From Bacteroidia bacterium (GTDB lineage: Bacteria; Bacteroidota; Bacteroidia; Flavobacteriales; Flavobacteriaceae), in NCBI GenBank assembly GCA_018679315.1, contig JAHHLF010000030.1:1-5499 (forward strand): a stretch of DNA of 5,499 bases. The letters run 5' to 3'. This document shows positions 1 to 5,499 of this stretch, piece by piece. Position numbers and translations under genes: made by a program. The notes beneath the pieces are model-generated. The model saw nothing but the letters and a program-made list of their open reading frames with translations, ran no database searches and had not been told where the DNA came from. How positions within the stretch are numbered: the first letter of the stretch is position 1; every line of letters begins with the position of its first letter.

Positions 1-93
1 GGTGATGAACTGGAATACGCAGATGAAGTTACATTGGGCAGAAGCATTCTGAACAGGATCCCTTTTGAAAATTCATTAAAAGCGAACTCTTAA
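1..93 (+). CDS. 3' end of an unidentified gene (partial, 30 residues visible)
   Basis: Frame 1 is open from the window edge to a TAA stop at 91-93. The other two plus-strand frames hit stops within it (TGA at 3-5 in frame 3 and at 50-52 in frame 2). The visible C-terminus is 30 residues. It is acidic at first (GDELEYADEVTLG) and ends in a more basic stretch (ILNRIPFENSLKANS). I do not recognise the family and assign no function. An 81-bp gap containing an inverted repeat and a promoter-like box separates it from the E2 gene, so it probably belongs to a separate upstream transcription unit on the same strand. Confidence 0.6.
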   Translation, partial: GDELEYADEVTLGRSILNRIPFENSLKANS

Positions 94-111
94 AAAGGGC
101 ACTTCAAACCG

Positions 112-131
112 GAGCCAAGGCTCTTAAATTT
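112..131 (+). terminator. Possible weak intrinsic terminator / small inverted repeat
   Basis: GAGCC (112-116) and GGCTC (119-123) form a perfect inverted repeat around AA. In practice this is a 4-bp stem with a 4-nt loop, or a 5-bp stem with a very tight one. It is followed by TTAAATTTT, which is T-rich but interrupted by A. It lies 19 bases after the stop of the upstream partial gene, a sensible place for a terminator. The stem is short, so termination would be weak. It also occupies the spot where a -33 promoter element would be expected for the box at 135-142, so it could instead be an operator-like site. Confidence 0.35.
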
Positions 132-134
132 TAG

Positions 135-142
135 TACTTTTG
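135..142 (+). promoter_or_regulatory. Flavobacterial -7 promoter box (TACTTTTG) for the E2-to-cinA operon
   Basis: TACTTTTG matches the Bacteroidota -7 consensus TAnnTTTG exactly and is followed by CA. Transcription would start near position 149, giving a leader of about 25 nt before the E2 ATG at 174, a normal length. No TTG or TTTG -33 element is found at the expected distance (about 17-23 bp upstream); that stretch holds the GAGCC/GGCTC repeat instead. The promoter is therefore inferred from the -7 box and position alone. I saw no comparable box in the junctions downstream. Confidence 0.55.
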
Positions 143-173
143 CAAGGTATTTAAAAACCCACTTTTTGGTCAT

Positions 174-1565
174 ATGTCAAAATTTGAATTGAAATTGCCC
201 CAAATGGGCGAAAGTATTGCCGAAGCGACGCTTACTGCCTGGTTAAAAGAAGTAGGAGATACCATTGAATTGGATGAAGCGGTCTTCGAGATCGCTACAG
301 ATAAGGTAGATTCAGAAGTCCCCAGCGAAGTAGAAGGTGTATTGCTGGAGAAGCTCTTCAAAGTAGATGATGTCATCAAGGTGGGTCAGACGGTAGCCAT
401 AATTCAAACTGAAGGGGGGGAGGAACCTAAATCGGTACCTGAACCTGAAGTTGAGGTCCGCGTAGAGGAAACACCTAGAGAAATAGTTGAGGAAGTAGAA
501 AAAACTGTTGGAGCAGCCAAAGAAACTGCTGCTCCTATTCCTGCAGCAGCTGCAAGTACTACGGGTAGGTTTTATTCACCTTTGGTACGAAATATTGCCC
601 AGAAAGAAGGGATTTCCATGAACGAACTGGATGCCATTATCGGATCCGGTAAGGAAGGAAGGGTGACAAAGAATGATATTATGGCCTATTTGAAGAATGG
701 GCGTTCAAAAGCCGTTCAGGAAAGTAAACCCGAACCTGTTCCTGCACCTGCCCCTGTTCAATCACAACCCGTTGCTCCACCACCTGAGCCCATTGCAGAG
801 GTAATACCGCCACCAGCGCCGAAAGTCCAGGCGCCAACGGCTCCATCTCTTGGAGCAAAAGATGAAATAATCCCTATGACCCGTATGGGGAAATTAATCG
901 CACAGCACATGTCACACTCCATTGCTACTTCAGCACATGTGCAGAGCTTCGTAGAAGCCGATGTCACCAGAGTAGTGCAATGGAGGAACGAAGTGAAAGC
1001 TTCTTTTGAGAAAAGGGAAGGGGAAAAGCTTACATTCACCCCCATATTCATGGAAGCGGTTGCCAAAGCATTGAAACAGCATCCGATGATGAATATTTCT
1101 GTGGATGGCGATAATGTCATTGTAAAGAAAAATATAAATATTGGAATGGCCGTAGCCCTGGCAGATGGTAACCTTATCGTACCAGTTATCAAAAATGCAG
1201 ACTTGCTGAATCTGGTCGGGATGACGAAAGTGATCAACGATCTGGCCAACCGTTCTCGTAACAATACACTTAAGCCGGAAGAAATTCAGGACGGCACGTA
1301 CACGGTAACTAATGTCGGGTCTTTTGGAAGTATAATGGGCACCCCGATCATTAACCAACCCCAGGTGGGTATCCTGGCCTTAGGAGCCATACGTAAAGTG
1401 CCGGCTGTTATAGAGACCCCTGATGGAGATTATATTGGTGTGAGGAGTAAGATGTTCTTGTCTCACAGCTATGACCACCGGGTAGTGAATGGTGCTTTAG
1501 GGGGAACATTTGTTAAGACCGTTGCCGATATCCTGGAGAATTGGGATCTCAATAGAGAATTGTAA
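174..1565 (+). CDS. 2-oxo-acid dehydrogenase complex E2, dihydrolipoyllysine acyltransferase
   Basis: This is the core acyltransferase of a pyruvate- or branched-chain-2-oxoacid-dehydrogenase-type complex in the cytoplasm. It moves an acyl group from the lipoyl arm to CoA. The 463 residues show the standard order. A lipoyl domain spans about 2-79, with the lipoylated lysine in TDKVD (Lys44). A Glu/Val/Ala-rich linker covers about 83-131. The E1/E3-binding domain spans about 133-173 (SPLVRNIAQKEGI to GRVTKNDI). A Pro/Ala-rich linker covers about 184-225. The catalytic domain runs from about 230 to the end and includes TVTNVGSFG. The active-site motif reads H435-RVV-N439-G, with Asn where HxxxDG is usual. 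There is one lipoyl domain only. No E1 or E3 gene is visible, so the substrate is uncertain; a branched-chain E2 is my best guess from overall resemblance. The start at 174 precedes the lipoyl domain directly; no Shine-Dalgarno sequence is present, as is usual in this phylum. Confidence 0.95.
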   Translation: MSKFELKLPQMGESIAEATLTAWLKEVGDTIELDEAVFEIATDKVDSEVPSEVEGVLLEKLFKVDDVIKVGQTVAIIQTEGGEEPKSVPEPEVEVRVEETPREIVEEVEKTVGAAKETAAPIPAAAASTTGRFYSPLVRNIAQKEGISMNELDAIIGSGKEGRVTKNDIMAYLKNGRSKAVQESKPEPVPAPAPVQSQPVAPPPEPIAEVIPPPAPKVQAPTAPSLGAKDEIIPMTRMGKLIAQHMSHSIATSAHVQSFVEADVTRVVQWRNEVKASFEKREGEKLTFTPIFMEAVAKALKQHPMMNISVDGDNVIVKKNINIGMAVALADGNLIVPVIKNADLLNLVGMTKVINDLANRSRNNTLKPEEIQDGTYTVTNVGSFGSIMGTPIINQPQVGILALGAIRKVPAVIETPDGDYIGVRSKMFLSHSYDHRVVNGALGGTFVKTVADILENWDLNREL

Positions 1566-1590
1566 ATAGTCCCCACTCAGTTGTCATACT

Positions 1591-2367
1591 ATGGAATTAG
1601 AGCTTACTAAACCTATTTGTTTCTTTGATCTTGAGACTACAGGCACGAATGTTGTATCTGATCGCATTGTCGAGATCGCCATTCTCAAAATACATCCCAA
1701 TGGGAACAAAGAACAGCGTAGCTGGTACGTGAACCCTGAAATGACCATTCCGGAAGAATCTATAGCCATTCATGGTATTACTAATGAAAAAGTAGCTGAT
1801 TCGCCTACCTTTAAACAGATCGCTAAGGAAATCTACGCCATGATAAGGGATAGCGATCTCGGCGGATTTAATCTTGACAGATTTGATATTCCACTTCTGG
1901 CAGAGGAAATGCTTCGGGCTGAAATTGAATTTGACATGAAACATATGAACTCCGTTGATGTTCAGACCATTTTTCATAAAATGGAAAAAAGAACTCTGGG
2001 GGCTGCATATAAATTCTATTGTGATAAGGATCTGAAAGATGCGCATAGCGCCTTAGCGGATACCGAGGCGACTTATGAAGTATTAAAGGCTCAGTTAGAC
2101 CGGTATCCGGAATTAGAGAATTCCATGAAAAGCCTCTCTGAATTTTCCCAAAGAAAACAAACGGCAGATTTTGCTGGTTTTATCTTGTTCAATGAGAAAG
2201 GGGAAGAGGTCTTTTCTTTTGGAAAACATAAGGGAAAAAGAGTGGTCGATATTCTGGAAACAGAACCGGGCTATTTCGGATGGATCCTCAATGCAGATTT
2301 CCCGCTTTATACCAAGAAAGTGCTTACTCAGATCAAATTGCGCGGATTTAATTCAAAACTGAGCTGA
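1591..2367 (+). CDS. DEDDh-type 3'-5' exonuclease (DnaQ fold) with ExoX-like C-terminal domain
   Basis: This is a predicted metal-dependent 3'-5' exonuclease of 258 residues. All catalytic positions of the DEDDh (RNase T/DnaQ) class are present: Asp13 and Glu15 in FFDLETTG, Asp99 in NLDRFDIPLL, and His152 and Asp157 in AHSALADTEATY. The exonuclease domain covers about residues 7-170. After a short linker, residues about 197-255 contain FSFGKHKGKRV and EPGYFGWIL, which resemble the small C-terminal domain of exodeoxyribonuclease X-like proteins. It lacks polymerase or DnaQ-specific extensions, so a repair or nucleic-acid-trimming role is more likely than replicative proofreading; that is inference. 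The gene begins 25 nt after the E2 stop with no Shine-Dalgarno sequence. Its TGA stop overlaps the next ATG by one base (TGATG). Confidence 0.9.
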   Translation: MELELTKPICFFDLETTGTNVVSDRIVEIAILKIHPNGNKEQRSWYVNPEMTIPEESIAIHGITNEKVADSPTFKQIAKEIYAMIRDSDLGGFNLDRFDIPLLAEEMLRAEIEFDMKHMNSVDVQTIFHKMEKRTLGAAYKFYCDKDLKDAHSALADTEATYEVLKAQLDRYPELENSMKSLSEFSQRKQTADFAGFILFNEKGEEVFSFGKHKGKRVVDILETEPGYFGWILNADFPLYTKKVLTQIKLRGFNSKLS

Positions 2368-3287
2368 TGTACCCTAAGGTTCTTTTCTTTATTGTTTCTC
2401 TGGCTATGGCTTCCTCACTTAATGCACAGTCAATTCGTGTTGAAGGCCATGTATTAGACGCTATAACGAAAGAACCCATACCTTATGTCAACCTGAGTTT
2501 TTTGAATACATTAAAAGGAACATCAACAGATGAGGCAGGGCATTTCTTTATTGACATTTCTGAGGTCTTGCTGGAAAAGGATGTGCATATTTCATCTTTG
2601 GGTTATGAAGAAAAGGTATTGAAAGGAAAAATCCTCTCAGAAACGAAAAACATCTATTTGGAAGAAGAAAGTTTTGAGCTGGATGAAGTTGTACTTTCTG
2701 AAATTTGGGGCGATTCCGAAGTGCTTAACCCCATAAGCAGTTATAGCTTAACAAGTGGATTCTCCTCTTCGTCCACGCCCTGGGTCCTTGCTTTATATTT
2801 CCCAAATTTAGGTGCCAAACAAAAGGTCATTGAGAAGGTGATGGTATTCTTCCAGCAACAATCCGGGAAGCTGAAATCTGAATCAAAGTTCAGGCTACGT
2901 GTCTATGATATTGACATGGATACCGGGGCTCCAGGGGAAGACGTATTAAGAGAAAACGTTATTTTAAATACGCAAGAAGGCGATACGCATGTTAGTGTAG
3001 ACCTTTCTGAATATAAGATCATTGTACCCAGAGATGGTGTCTACATTGGACTGGAATGGTTGTTTATTCCCTATAACTGGTATAGGTCGACCACTGAAGA
3101 TCCTATCACTAAACAGAAGTATGTGGAAGATAGGTTTGCACCTACATTTGGTGGCGTGTACAGTGGTAATTTTAATTATAAAACAATGATATACGGCATG
3201 GGTACCTGGAGTCCGTTCAGAGTGGTTTCCAGAGGGAATGACAAAAGTTTTATTCCGGCGATCAGCCTGAAATACCTAATTCAATAA
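2367..3287 (+). CDS. Exported carboxypeptidase-like regulatory domain protein
   Basis: The 306-residue protein starts with a signal peptide: Lys4, a hydrophobic core at about 5-18, then SLNA before Gln21, a plausible signal peptidase I site. There is no lipobox cysteine. Residues about 23-111 form a CarbopepD_reg_2-type beta-sandwich (VEGHVLDAITKEPIPYVNL, GTSTDEAGHF, SSLGYEE), ending in LDEVVLSE. The same arrangement precedes the plug in SusC-like receptors, but no plug or barrel follows here. Residues about 116-306 look beta-rich, with many aromatics (VMVFFQQ, FRLRVYDID, GVYIGLEWLFIPYNWY), and I cannot assign them to a family. No type IX secretion C-terminal signal is evident. Location is probably periplasm or the outer-membrane face; function is unknown. 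The gene overlaps the exonuclease stop by one base and ends 3 nt before the next start. Confidence 0.85.
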   Translation: MYPKVLFFIVSLAMASSLNAQSIRVEGHVLDAITKEPIPYVNLSFLNTLKGTSTDEAGHFFIDISEVLLEKDVHISSLGYEEKVLKGKILSETKNIYLEEESFELDEVVLSEIWGDSEVLNPISSYSLTSGFSSSSTPWVLALYFPNLGAKQKVIEKVMVFFQQQSGKLKSESKFRLRVYDIDMDTGAPGEDVLRENVILNTQEGDTHVSVDLSEYKIIVPRDGVYIGLEWLFIPYNWYRSTTEDPITKQKYVEDRFAPTFGGVYSGNFNYKTMIYGMGTWSPFRVVSRGNDKSFIPAISLKYLIQ

Positions 3288-3290
3288 CAG

Positions 3291-3902
3291 ATGAAGCTAA
3301 TTTGTATTGGTAGGAATTATGCAGCGCATATTGATGAACTGGCCAATGAGCGCCCTAAGGATCCTGTTGTTTTTATTAAACCCGATTCAGCAGTACTTCC
3401 AAAAGAGCAGGATTTCTACATCCCTGAATTTTCCTCAAATATCCATTATGAAGTTGAAGTACTTGTCAAGATAAAAAAGGTAGGCAAACACATCGACCAA
3501 AAATTTGCCGGCTCTTATTATGATGAGGTCGGACTGGGTATTGATTTTACGGCACGCGACTTGCAGGACGAATTAAAAGCAAAAGGGCTGCCATGGGAAA
3601 AGGCCAAAGGCTTTGATGGGGCTGCTGTTATTGGCAATTGGCTTCCAAAAAGTATGTTTTCAGATATGAATACGTTGAATTTTTCGTTACGTCTTAATAA
3701 CAGCCTGGTTCAGGAAGGCAATACTGGGCACATGCTTTGGAAAATAGATGAACTAATAGCTTATGTTTCCCAGTTTTTTACGTTAAAAAAAGGAGACATA
3801 CTATTTACCGGAACACCTTCCGGAGTAGGGAAGATAGCCCCCAATGATACACTCGAAGGGCATCTTGAAAACAATGAAATGTTTAGTTTAAAAGTTAAGT
3901 AA
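3291..3902 (+). CDS. Fumarylacetoacetate hydrolase family protein, FAHD1-like
   Basis: This is a 203-residue single-domain FAH-fold enzyme that cleaves or decarboxylates small 2-oxo acids using a divalent metal. It opens with KLICIGRNYAAHIDEL, the usual N-terminus of the short FAHD1 group. Likely metal ligands are Glu54 and Glu56 in HYEVEV and Asp85 in GIDFTARDLQ. Lys106 in KGFDGAA and the GTPSGVG loop near the C-terminus complete the pattern. FAHD1 relatives act as acylpyruvate hydrolases or oxaloacetate decarboxylases; the exact substrate cannot be read from sequence. The length of about 200 residues is normal for this group and shorter than true fumarylacetoacetases. The start lies 3 nt after the preceding stop. 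The TAA stop overlaps the Hpt start (TAATG). Confidence 0.9.
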   Translation: MKLICIGRNYAAHIDELANERPKDPVVFIKPDSAVLPKEQDFYIPEFSSNIHYEVEVLVKIKKVGKHIDQKFAGSYYDEVGLGIDFTARDLQDELKAKGLPWEKAKGFDGAAVIGNWLPKSMFSDMNTLNFSLRLNNSLVQEGNTGHMLWKIDELIAYVSQFFTLKKGDILFTGTPSGVGKIAPNDTLEGHLENNEMFSLKVK

Positions 3903-4240
3903 TGATATATACACTGGATAAAATAAAAGAGATGGCAGATGGGGATGAAGATTTCATCCTGTCTATCATCACCGTTTTTCTCGAGGAGATCCCACAGGAC
4001 CTTGAAGGATTAGAAGAAGCAGTAAATAACAGGGATCATGAGAAAACGTATCAATTAGCTCATAAAATAAAACCCAATGTAGATATTCTGGGCATGGAGC
4101 AAACCCGTGTCCTGGCTTTGGATATTGAAACCCTGGGCAAAAATCAGGGGAGTTTTGATGAAATAAACGCCAAATTCCCGGTGCTGAAAAAGGATGTACT
4201 TCAAGTTATCTCCGAACTTAAAAGCGATTTTGGGATCTGA
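3902..4240 (+). CDS. Stand-alone histidine phosphotransfer (Hpt) domain protein
   Basis: This is a small cytoplasmic phosphorelay intermediate of 112 residues, predicted to be an almost all-helical four-helix bundle. The phospho-accepting residue is most likely His54 in AHKIKPNVDILG, which fits the Hpt pattern HxxK(6)G with Lys57 and Gly64. The residue after the lysine is Pro rather than the Gly of textbook proteins such as ArcB; as I recall this is common in Bacteroidota Hpt proteins. There is no receiver or kinase domain in the protein and no two-component gene elsewhere in the window, so its partners must be encoded elsewhere. It overlaps the gene before and the gene after by one base each, so its translation is probably coupled to both and its level tied to CinA. 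Confidence 0.87.
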   Translation: MIYTLDKIKEMADGDEDFILSIITVFLEEIPQDLEGLEEAVNNRDHEKTYQLAHKIKPNVDILGMEQTRVLALDIETLGKNQGSFDEINAKFPVLKKDVLQVISELKSDFGI

Positions 4241-5487
4241 TGCTTGCTGAGATCATCACTATTGGCGATGAGATTCTCATTGGGCAGATCGTTGACTCAA
4301 ATTCAGCCCATATAGCCCGTGAATTAAACAAAACAGGAATTAGCGTATACCAGATCACTTCTGTCCAGGATGATCGGGAACATATTCTGGAAGCACTTCG
4401 GGAAGCCGGAACCCGGGCACAAGTCGTCATTCTTACCGGGGGGCTCGGACCTACCAAAGACGACATCACCAAACAAACATTGTGCGAATACTTTGATGAT
4501 CACCTGGTAGAGGATCCCTTAGTTCTTGCCCATGTGGAAGAACTTTTTGAAAAATATATTTCCACGCCAATTTCTGACATGAACCGAAAACAGGCCTTAG
4601 TGCCTTCCAGGGCCAGGGTCCTGCACAACCCCTATGGTACTGCGCCCGGTCTGTGGAATGAAAAAGACGGTATCGTCTATGTTTCTTTACCAGGGGTGCC
4701 ATTTGAAATGAAAAATTTGTTTGAAAACGAAGTGATCCCATTGATCAATGATCGCTTTGAACGCCCGCATATATATCATAAAACCCTGATCACCTATGGG
4801 TTGGGGGAAAGCGGGATTGCCAATAAGATAGAGGCCTGGGCAGATGCCTTACCGGATTTTATAAAGCTCGCTTATTTACCCAACCTGGGTAAAGTTCGTT
4901 TGCGGTTGACTGCTAAAGGAGAAGATCCGATTATAATCAGGGAAGCCGTTGAAAAGGAAATTGAAGGCCTGTATCCGCTCATCGGGGATCTCATTTATGG
5001 GGAAGAAGATGGCGAAACAGTGGAAGTCATTATTGGAAATTTACTATCGGAAAAAGGCCTTACTTTGGCTACTGCCGAAAGCTTTACAGGAGGAAAGATC
5101 GCAGAACTGATCACTACAGTCCCTGGCGCATCTGCTTATTTCCTGGGGAGCGTTGTAAGTTATGCAACGGAGGTGAAAGAAAATGTATTAGGGGTGCCGC
5201 AGAAATTGATCTCAACCCATTCTGTTGTGAGTGCAGAGGTCGCAAAGGAAATGGCCGTTTCTGTTAAAAATATGATGAAGTCAGACTTCGCCATTGCCAC
5301 AACTGGTAATGCCGGGCCAACTAAAGGCGATTCTGATTCGGATATAGGCACAGTATATATTGCCCTTGCAAGCCCGCAAGGAGTTATTGCTGAGTGCTTT
5401 ACGATGGGTAATCACAGAATACGGATTGTGCAAAAATCGGTGCATAAAGCCCTGGAAATGTTAAGGAATGCACTTGTAAAAATGTAG
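4240..5487 (+). CDS. cinA: CinA, bifunctional ADP-ribose pyrophosphatase / NMN deamidase family
   Basis: The 415-residue length is typical of full-length CinA. The N-terminal molybdopterin-binding-like (COG1058) domain, about residues 2-170, has GDEILIGQIVDSN (from Gly9) and TGGLGPTKDD (66-75). In characterised relatives this domain hydrolyses ADP-ribose. A middle alpha/beta segment follows to about 258. The C-terminal PncC-type domain, about 260-412, has ESFTGGKIAE (Glu280, Ser281), VVSYATEVKENVLGV and TTGNAGPTKGDSDSDIGTV. In relatives it deamidates nicotinamide mononucleotide to nicotinate mononucleotide, a step in pyridine nucleotide salvage. Despite the name, a role in competence is not shown by the sequence. 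The start overlaps the Hpt stop (TGATG), so cinA is the last gene seen in the run. The gene ends with TAG 12 bases before the window edge. Confidence 0.95.
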   Translation: MLAEIITIGDEILIGQIVDSNSAHIARELNKTGISVYQITSVQDDREHILEALREAGTRAQVVILTGGLGPTKDDITKQTLCEYFDDHLVEDPLVLAHVEELFEKYISTPISDMNRKQALVPSRARVLHNPYGTAPGLWNEKDGIVYVSLPGVPFEMKNLFENEVIPLINDRFERPHIYHKTLITYGLGESGIANKIEAWADALPDFIKLAYLPNLGKVRLRLTAKGEDPIIIREAVEKEIEGLYPLIGDLIYGEEDGETVEVIIGNLLSEKGLTLATAESFTGGKIAELITTVPGASAYFLGSVVSYATEVKENVLGVPQKLISTHSVVSAEVAKEMAVSVKNMMKSDFAIATTGNAGPTKGDSDSDIGTVYIALASPQGVIAECFTMGNHRIRIVQKSVHKALEMLRNALVKM

Positions 5488-5499
5488 TTGCAATTGTTG

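Noticed and set aside
750..848. Proline/alanine repeat-like stretch in E2, considered as a DNA repeat
   Set aside because: It is the usual flexible Pro/Ala linker between the E1/E3-binding and catalytic domains; the codons vary and no true tandem DNA unit is present.
758..1358. Long antisense open frames opposite the E2 gene (758-1264 and 930-1358)
   Set aside because: They lie wholly inside a gene with clear family motifs, have no recognisable domains, and are best explained as mirror images of the codon bias of E2.
1597..2046. 149-codon antisense open frame opposite the exonuclease gene
   Set aside because: It overlaps the catalytic motifs of the exonuclease on the other strand and shows no recognisable protein features.
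4060..4096. Pro after the Hpt motif lysine (HKIKP), considered as a sign of a degenerate Hpt protein
   Set aside because: The His, the Lys and the downstream Gly are intact and the helical pattern is preserved; I recall HxxKP as common in Bacteroidota Hpt proteins, so it is not evidence of decay.
4466..4741. Antisense open frame within cinA
   Set aside because: The composition is unlike a real protein from this genome, and the plus-strand reading is unambiguous CinA.
5488..5499. TTG-containing tail after cinA, considered as the -33 element of a next promoter (rpmB often follows cinA in flavobacteria, from memory)
   Set aside because: Only 12 bases are visible and no -7 box can be seen, so neither a promoter nor the next gene can be supported.

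Overview
The window looks like a chromosomal segment of a marine-type Flavobacteriaceae bacterium (phylum Bacteroidota). Four things point that way. Genes start without Shine-Dalgarno sequences. A flavobacterial -7 promoter box (TAnnTTTG type) lies upstream of the first complete gene. One gene encodes a secreted CarbopepD_reg_2-type protein, a family expanded in this phylum. The proteins also have Bacteroidota-style motifs, such as HxxKP in the Hpt protein and TGNAGPTKG in CinA. GC content by eye is in the low to mid 40s (%). No genus is assigned.

Layout: bases 1-93 are the 3' end of an unidentified gene. An 81-bp gap follows, holding a small GC-rich inverted repeat and the -7 box. Six complete plus-strand genes then fill the window: the E2 subunit of a 2-oxo-acid dehydrogenase complex (174-1565), a DnaQ-fold 3'-5' exonuclease with an ExoX-like tail (1591-2367), an exported carboxypeptidase-regulatory-domain protein (2367-3287), an FAHD1-like fumarylacetoacetate-hydrolase-family enzyme (3291-3902), a stand-alone Hpt phosphotransfer protein (3902-4240) and CinA (4240-5487). 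The last 12 bases are non-coding, and no gene can be called there.

The junctions are very tight. Three are 1-nt stop/start overlaps (TGATG, TAATG, TGATG), one is a 3-nt gap and one is 25 nt. This suggests one co-transcribed and partly translationally coupled unit starting near position 149. The genes do not form an obvious single pathway. Two concern central carbon or acyl metabolism (E2, FAHD1-like). Two plausibly touch DNA and NAD metabolism (exonuclease, CinA with NMN deamidase). One is a two-component phosphotransfer protein and one is a cell-envelope protein.

This is mostly ordinary core-genome sequence. I see no mobile element, CRISPR array, RNA gene or defence system. The points most worth a second look are an Asp-to-Asn change in the E2 active-site motif (HRVVNG instead of HxxxDG), the orphan Hpt protein, the unassigned C-terminal half of the exported protein, and the mixed gene content of so tightly packed an operon.
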